A stretch of 42,793 nucleotides of DNA. Origin: Terriglobia bacterium. Lineage in GTDB: Bacteria; Acidobacteriota; Terriglobia; Bryobacterales; Bryobacteraceae. The position numbers were made by a program, and so were the translations under genes. The stretch covers positions 1-42,793 of the forward strand of contig JAIQFL010000055.1 of assembly GCA_020073365.1 (NCBI GenBank), given 5' to 3'. Shown piece after piece: positions 42,570 to 42,793 of this stretch (position 1 is its first letter; every line of letters begins with the position of its first letter). Under the pieces are notes generated by a model. The model had not been told where the DNA came from. It did not search any database and worked only from the letters and a program-made list of their open reading frames with translations.

Positions 42570-42793
42570 AAGCGACAGCGGCGCCACTCTGCTGCGGCCC
42601 GGCCTGGAAGCCTTACGAGACCTGGCGGCGGCAGGACACATCGAGGTGGTCCTCGTCCACTCGCCCGACCGACTGAGCCGGAAGTATGCCTACCAGGTGC
42701 TGCTGGCCGAGGAGTTGTCGCGCTGCGGCGTGGAACTGGTCTTCATGAAGGCGCCTTCCGGTGCTACGCCTGAAGATCAACTGCTGGTGCAGT
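42424..42793 (+). CDS. Large serine recombinase (resolvase/invertase N-terminal domain), 3' truncated by window
   Basis: The ATG at 42424 has AGGAGG at 42411-42416 with ideal spacing; the frame stays open to the window end (123 residues). It reads AAIYARVSSDRQKENHTISS, the resolvase N-terminus with the catalytic Ser at about residue 12 in YARVS, then LLRPGLEALRDLAAAGHIEV and HSPDRLSRKYAYQVLLAEEL, the Arg-containing DRLSR block. Serine recombinases catalyse integration or excision through 5' phosphoserine links. The E..FQDESDSGATLLRPGL pattern is typical of large serine recombinases. This marks the left side of a probable mobile element continuing beyond the window. Confidence 0.93.
   Translation, partial: MTRSAAIYARVSSDRQKENHTISSQLAALEEYAGSHGYLVPPEWRFQDESDSGATLLRPGLEALRDLAAAGHIEVVLVHSPDRLSRKYAYQVLLAEELSRCGVELVFMKAPSGATPEDQLLVQ

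Noticed and set aside
1..42793. tRNA, rRNA, CRISPR array or riboswitch
   Set aside because: No cloverleaf-like or rRNA-like stretch and no regularly spaced identical repeats were noticed; the repeats seen are scattered palindromes.

Overview
The window looks like chromosomal DNA of a high-GC soil or sediment Acidobacteriota, most likely close to Bryobacterales / Candidatus Solibacter. This is inferred from gene families, not from a marker gene: a TonB receptor with an N-terminal carboxypeptidase-regulatory domain, an FG-GAP/ASPIC-UnbV protein, a heptaheme cytochrome with TPRs, a DUF2934 protein, a protease with a TIGR03437-type C-terminal domain, pro-kumamolisin peptidases, a DUF1080 hydrolase, and many short dispersed palindromes. 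I see no rRNA, tRNA or CRISPR array.

Layout. 1-6.7 kb: the 3' part of an FG-GAP/ASPIC protein, then a strong promoter, a TonB-dependent receptor and a heptaheme cytochrome c/TPR protein. 6.7-12.8 kb: an S53 peptidase, divergent from a secreted PIG-L deacetylase that overlaps an argininosuccinate lyase-like gene by 4 bp. 12.8-18.5 kb (minus strand): an envelope/lipid block reading nfeD, slipin, SPOR protein, lipA, lnt, followed by an orphan ribbon-helix-helix antitoxin. 18.7-21.5 kb: DUF2934, lexA, a degenerate GGDEF protein and a decayed vapBC module. 21.7-27.5 kb: priA, a class II aldolase, an internally deleted S53 pseudogene, an unknown protein and folP. 27.6-33.9 kb: a secreted subtilase, greA, a CDP-alcohol phosphotransferase, and a LytS-type kinase next to a LiaF-like protein. 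34.2-42.2 kb: DUF1080 hydrolase, a small Lys/Ala-rich protein, sialidase-like protein, L,D-transpeptidase, a Ser/Thr kinase and a GH29 fucosidase-like enzyme. The window ends inside a large serine recombinase preceded by an overlapping small ORF, which suggests the edge of a mobile element.

Functional themes are polymer and protein scavenging (S53, S8, PIG-L, GH29, sialidase-like and DUF1080 proteins, TonB uptake), envelope maintenance (Lnt, L,D-transpeptidase, SPOR, slipin/NfeD, LiaF) and housekeeping (LexA, PriA, FolP, GreA, LipA). The least ordinary content lies between and inside genes. At least three families of REP-like palindromes are present; one copy is embedded in frame in lipA, and one hairpin array may supply the -35 box of greA. 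The vapBC pair carries three independent-looking lesions. An S53 peptidase has been reduced to its two ends.
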